Of a stretch of DNA of 5,947 nucleotides, positions 5,768 to 5,947 are shown one piece after another (positions within the stretch are counted from its first letter, which is position 1; the number at the start of each line of letters is the position of its first letter). Position numbers and translations under genes: made by a program. The stretch is from Desulfobacula sp. (GTDB lineage: Bacteria > Desulfobacterota > Desulfobacteria > Desulfobacterales > Desulfobacteraceae). Location of the stretch: assembly GCA_027858355.1 (NCBI GenBank), contig JAQICW010000054.1:1-5947 (forward strand), read 5' to 3'. The notes below the pieces were generated by a model. The model saw nothing but the letters and a program-made list of their open reading frames with translations, was not told the origin of the DNA and searched no databases.

Positions 5768-5947
5768 TTAAAGAGCTTCTATTCCAGTTTCACCGGTTCT
5801 TACCCGGATGACCTGTTCAACAGGTGATATAAAAATTTTTCCATCTCCTATTTTTCCACTGTTGGCAGCGTTTCTGACAGTTTCGATAGTTTCGTCTGCT
5901 CTTTCATCGCTGACAACGATTTCAACTTTTATTTTGGGTACAAAGTC
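5768..5947 (-). CDS. glnB: PII nitrogen regulatory protein, C-terminal part (5' truncated by window)
   Basis: The last 59 residues of a PII signal protein, cut by the right edge. It begins DFVPKIKVEIVV, and residues 30-41 read SGKIGDGKIFIS, the PII C-terminal signature. This is followed by VEQVIRVRTGETGIEAL, the usual C-terminus. PII proteins are trimers that sense ATP, ADP and 2-oxoglutarate and control glutamine synthetase activity, ammonium transport or transcription. The T loop with the modifiable Tyr lies outside the window, so glnB cannot be told from glnK here; close linkage to glnA is seen with both. The stop codon lies 40 bases from the glnA start. That spacer (5728-5767) is AT-rich and has no hairpin, only the glnA Shine-Dalgarno. 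Confidence 0.95.
   Translation of the reverse strand, partial: DFVPKIKVEIVVSDERADETIETVRNAANSGKIGDGKIFISPVEQVIRVRTGETGIEAL

Noticed and set aside
1..5947. CRISPR array or cas genes near the primase
   Set aside because: No regularly spaced repeats and no Cas protein motifs are visible, so a CRISPR-associated label for the primase is not supported here.

Overview
The window looks like a chromosomal stretch from a Gram-negative bacterium, most likely a sulfate-reducing deltaproteobacterium of the Desulfobacteraceae type. This rests on the overall flavour of the glutamine synthetase, PII, MltB and tRNA-Glu genes and on moderate AT richness. It is an inference from protein character, not a database result.

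Two regions meet at a tRNA gene. The left part (about 1-2890) is the end of an integrated genetic element, with its genes on the + strand. It starts with an open frame running in from the left edge that carries a receiver-like remnant. Next come an archaeo-eukaryotic-type primase with a four-cysteine C-terminal domain, a helix-turn-helix protein of excisionase/AlpA type, and a complete tyrosine recombinase. The recombinase gene stops 55 bases from the 3' end of a tRNA-Glu(CTC) gene on the - strand. This is the usual layout when the 3' end of a tRNA gene serves as attachment site. The partner att copy, and probably most of the element, lie left of the window.

The right part (about 2856-5947) is core chromosome, all on the - strand. 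Reading from the right edge, it holds the 3' end of a PII regulator gene (glnB/glnK), then glnA (type I glutamine synthetase with an adenylylation-site tyrosine) ending in a strong intrinsic terminator. A 224-base gap with a second inverted repeat follows. After it come a secreted MltB-family lytic transglycosylase and a 68-residue two-helix membrane protein of the PLDc_N type, which form an operon, and then the tRNA-Glu gene with its own promoter.

In function, PII and glnA form a nitrogen-assimilation pair, the transglycosylase and small membrane protein act at the envelope, and the left block is a mobility and replication module. No CRISPR array, rRNA gene, IS element or complete known defence system is visible. 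The most interesting item is the compact primase plus HTH plus integrase cassette, in which the primase joins a catalytic AEP domain to a probable Fe-S domain resembling that of the primase large subunit.
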